A DNA stretch of 6,351 bases from Bacteroidota bacterium (GTDB taxonomy: Bacteria; Bacteroidota; Bacteroidia; Chitinophagales; Saprospiraceae): positions 1 through 6,351 of the forward strand of contig QQUB01000842.1 of the NCBI GenBank assembly GCA_008501835.1, written 5' to 3'. Below the pieces are notes generated by a model. The model made no database searches and was not told the origin of the DNA. It saw only the letters and a program-made list of their open reading frames with translations. The position numbers were made by a program, and so were the translations under genes. Positions 5,797-6,351 of this stretch are shown here, piece by piece. Every line of letters begins with the position of its first letter. The first letter of the stretch is position 1.

Positions 5797-6351
5797 ATGA
5801 CAAAAGAAACTGATTTATACCTTTTAACCGCTTCGGAGCAACAGTTGGAAAACCTGAGAACATTTCTCCGAAGCGATGTAAAAACCAACCAATTGCTGGC
5901 CCTGAATATGATGCAATCCGGGGGCTTGCCTGAAATGCTGGTGGAGGATGTGCTTCGTCTCTATCTCGATCGCAGAACGGGGTATACCAAAAAATATTCT
6001 GAAGAAAAATTTATCATTGGGGTTAAATCCGAAGTAGAAAAATTGTTTAAGCAATTCGATTGTGAGGAGTTGATTTTTCCTGAGAGACTTCAACATATTT
6101 TCAGCAATGGGGAGGCTGCTTTTCAAAAGCTCAAAAAATTTGGGATTGATCCGAACGGTTATATCACAAATTTTTCATTGGATTTTGTATTAAAGAGCAG
6201 AAAATTTGAAGAATCGGCTGTAGCCAGGAAATTGCACCAATCCCTATGGAGCTTTGATACGGAACTCAATTTGAAAAGAATGGAACTGCCTGGTCTGCCA
6301 GAGGTCATTGGTGATTTTGATAAACTCAAAAGGGTCAATTTGACCAAAAAT
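5797..6351 (+). CDS. Leucine-rich repeat-type protein, 3' end outside window
   Basis: The frame is open from the ATG at 5797 to the last base, with 185 visible residues and no stop. The start is the only ATG after an in-frame TAA at 5737-5739, and its leader is A-rich. Residues 1-160 are charged and mostly helical in character, without a signal peptide or membrane segment, and I do not recognise a named domain there. Residues about 164-185 (LPGLPEVIGDF, then DKLKRVNLTKN) fit the LPxxIGxLxxLxxLxLxxN pattern of a leucine-rich repeat. This suggests that an LRR array continues beyond the window. The call rests on one repeat, so it is moderate. The gene lies 133 bp after the DUF2201 gene on the same strand; a partnership through protein-protein contacts is inference. 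If the spacer hairpin terminates transcription, it may have its own promoter, but I see no clear Bacteroidota-type TTTG/TAnnTTTG pair. Confidence 0.8.
   Translation, partial: MTKETDLYLLTASEQQLENLRTFLRSDVKTNQLLALNMMQSGGLPEMLVEDVLRLYLDRRTGYTKKYSEEKFIIGVKSEVEKLFKQFDCEELIFPERLQHIFSNGEAAFQKLKKFGIDPNGYITNFSLDFVLKSRKFEESAVARKLHQSLWSFDTELNLKRMELPGLPEVIGDFDKLKRVNLTKN

Noticed and set aside
5814..5823. Third copy of TTTATACCTT also found in the 4296-4328 spacer
   Set aside because: It falls inside the coding region (codons for Leu-Tyr-Leu) and is a 10-bp AT-rich match likely by chance.
5406..5888. A 160-residue - strand frame crossing the 5664-5796 spacer
   Set aside because: It overlaps the ends of two supported + strand genes and reads through the hairpin; no motif or start context supports it.

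Overview
The window looks like chromosomal DNA from a Bacteroidota bacterium, probably of the Saprospiria or a related marine/sludge lineage. The evidence is a C-terminal type IX secretion (T9SS) sorting domain, the 'DECGICDGPG' and 'YLDADGDGLGD' linker style common in T9SS cargo, A-rich leaders without Shine-Dalgarno sites before the start codons, and a DUF1800-DUF1501 gene pair. All five supported genes are on the + strand. The species assignment is inference; no rRNA or other marker is present.

Region 1 (1-4199) is a tightly spaced three-gene run, probably one operon. It holds a DUF1800 protein whose 5' end lies before the window, a DUF1501 protein with a twin-arginine signal 45 bp downstream, and, after a 29-bp gap, a secreted modular protein. 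That third protein has a Sec signal, a discoidin-like (F5/8 C-like) domain, a cysteine-containing linker with an Asp-rich loop, a c-type cytochrome-like domain (CISCH, with a Met-Ile-Pro segment) resembling planctomycete-type PSCyt1 domains, and a T9SS type A tail. All or most of the set should work outside the cytoplasm. The DUF1501/DUF1800 pair has no firmly established reaction that I can name.

Region 2 (4200-4427) is a 228-bp non-coding spacer. It carries a short perfect hairpin, a large nested AT-rich hairpin, and a degenerate heptamer tandem repeat ending 11 bp before the next start codon.

Region 3 (4428-6351) holds a cytoplasmic-type DUF2201 protein (HExxH metallopeptidase-like N-terminus plus a VWA-like MIDAS domain). 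A 133-bp spacer follows, with a GC-richer 51-nt hairpin and another short degenerate repeat. The window ends inside a gene whose visible C-terminal end is beginning a leucine-rich repeat. DUF2201 proteins usually work beside a MoxR-type AAA+ ATPase; none lies in the window, so one would be expected just outside it.

There are no tRNA or rRNA genes, no CRISPR array, and no transposase. The least explained parts are the surface cytochrome linked to DUF1800/DUF1501 and the structured or repetitive spacers.
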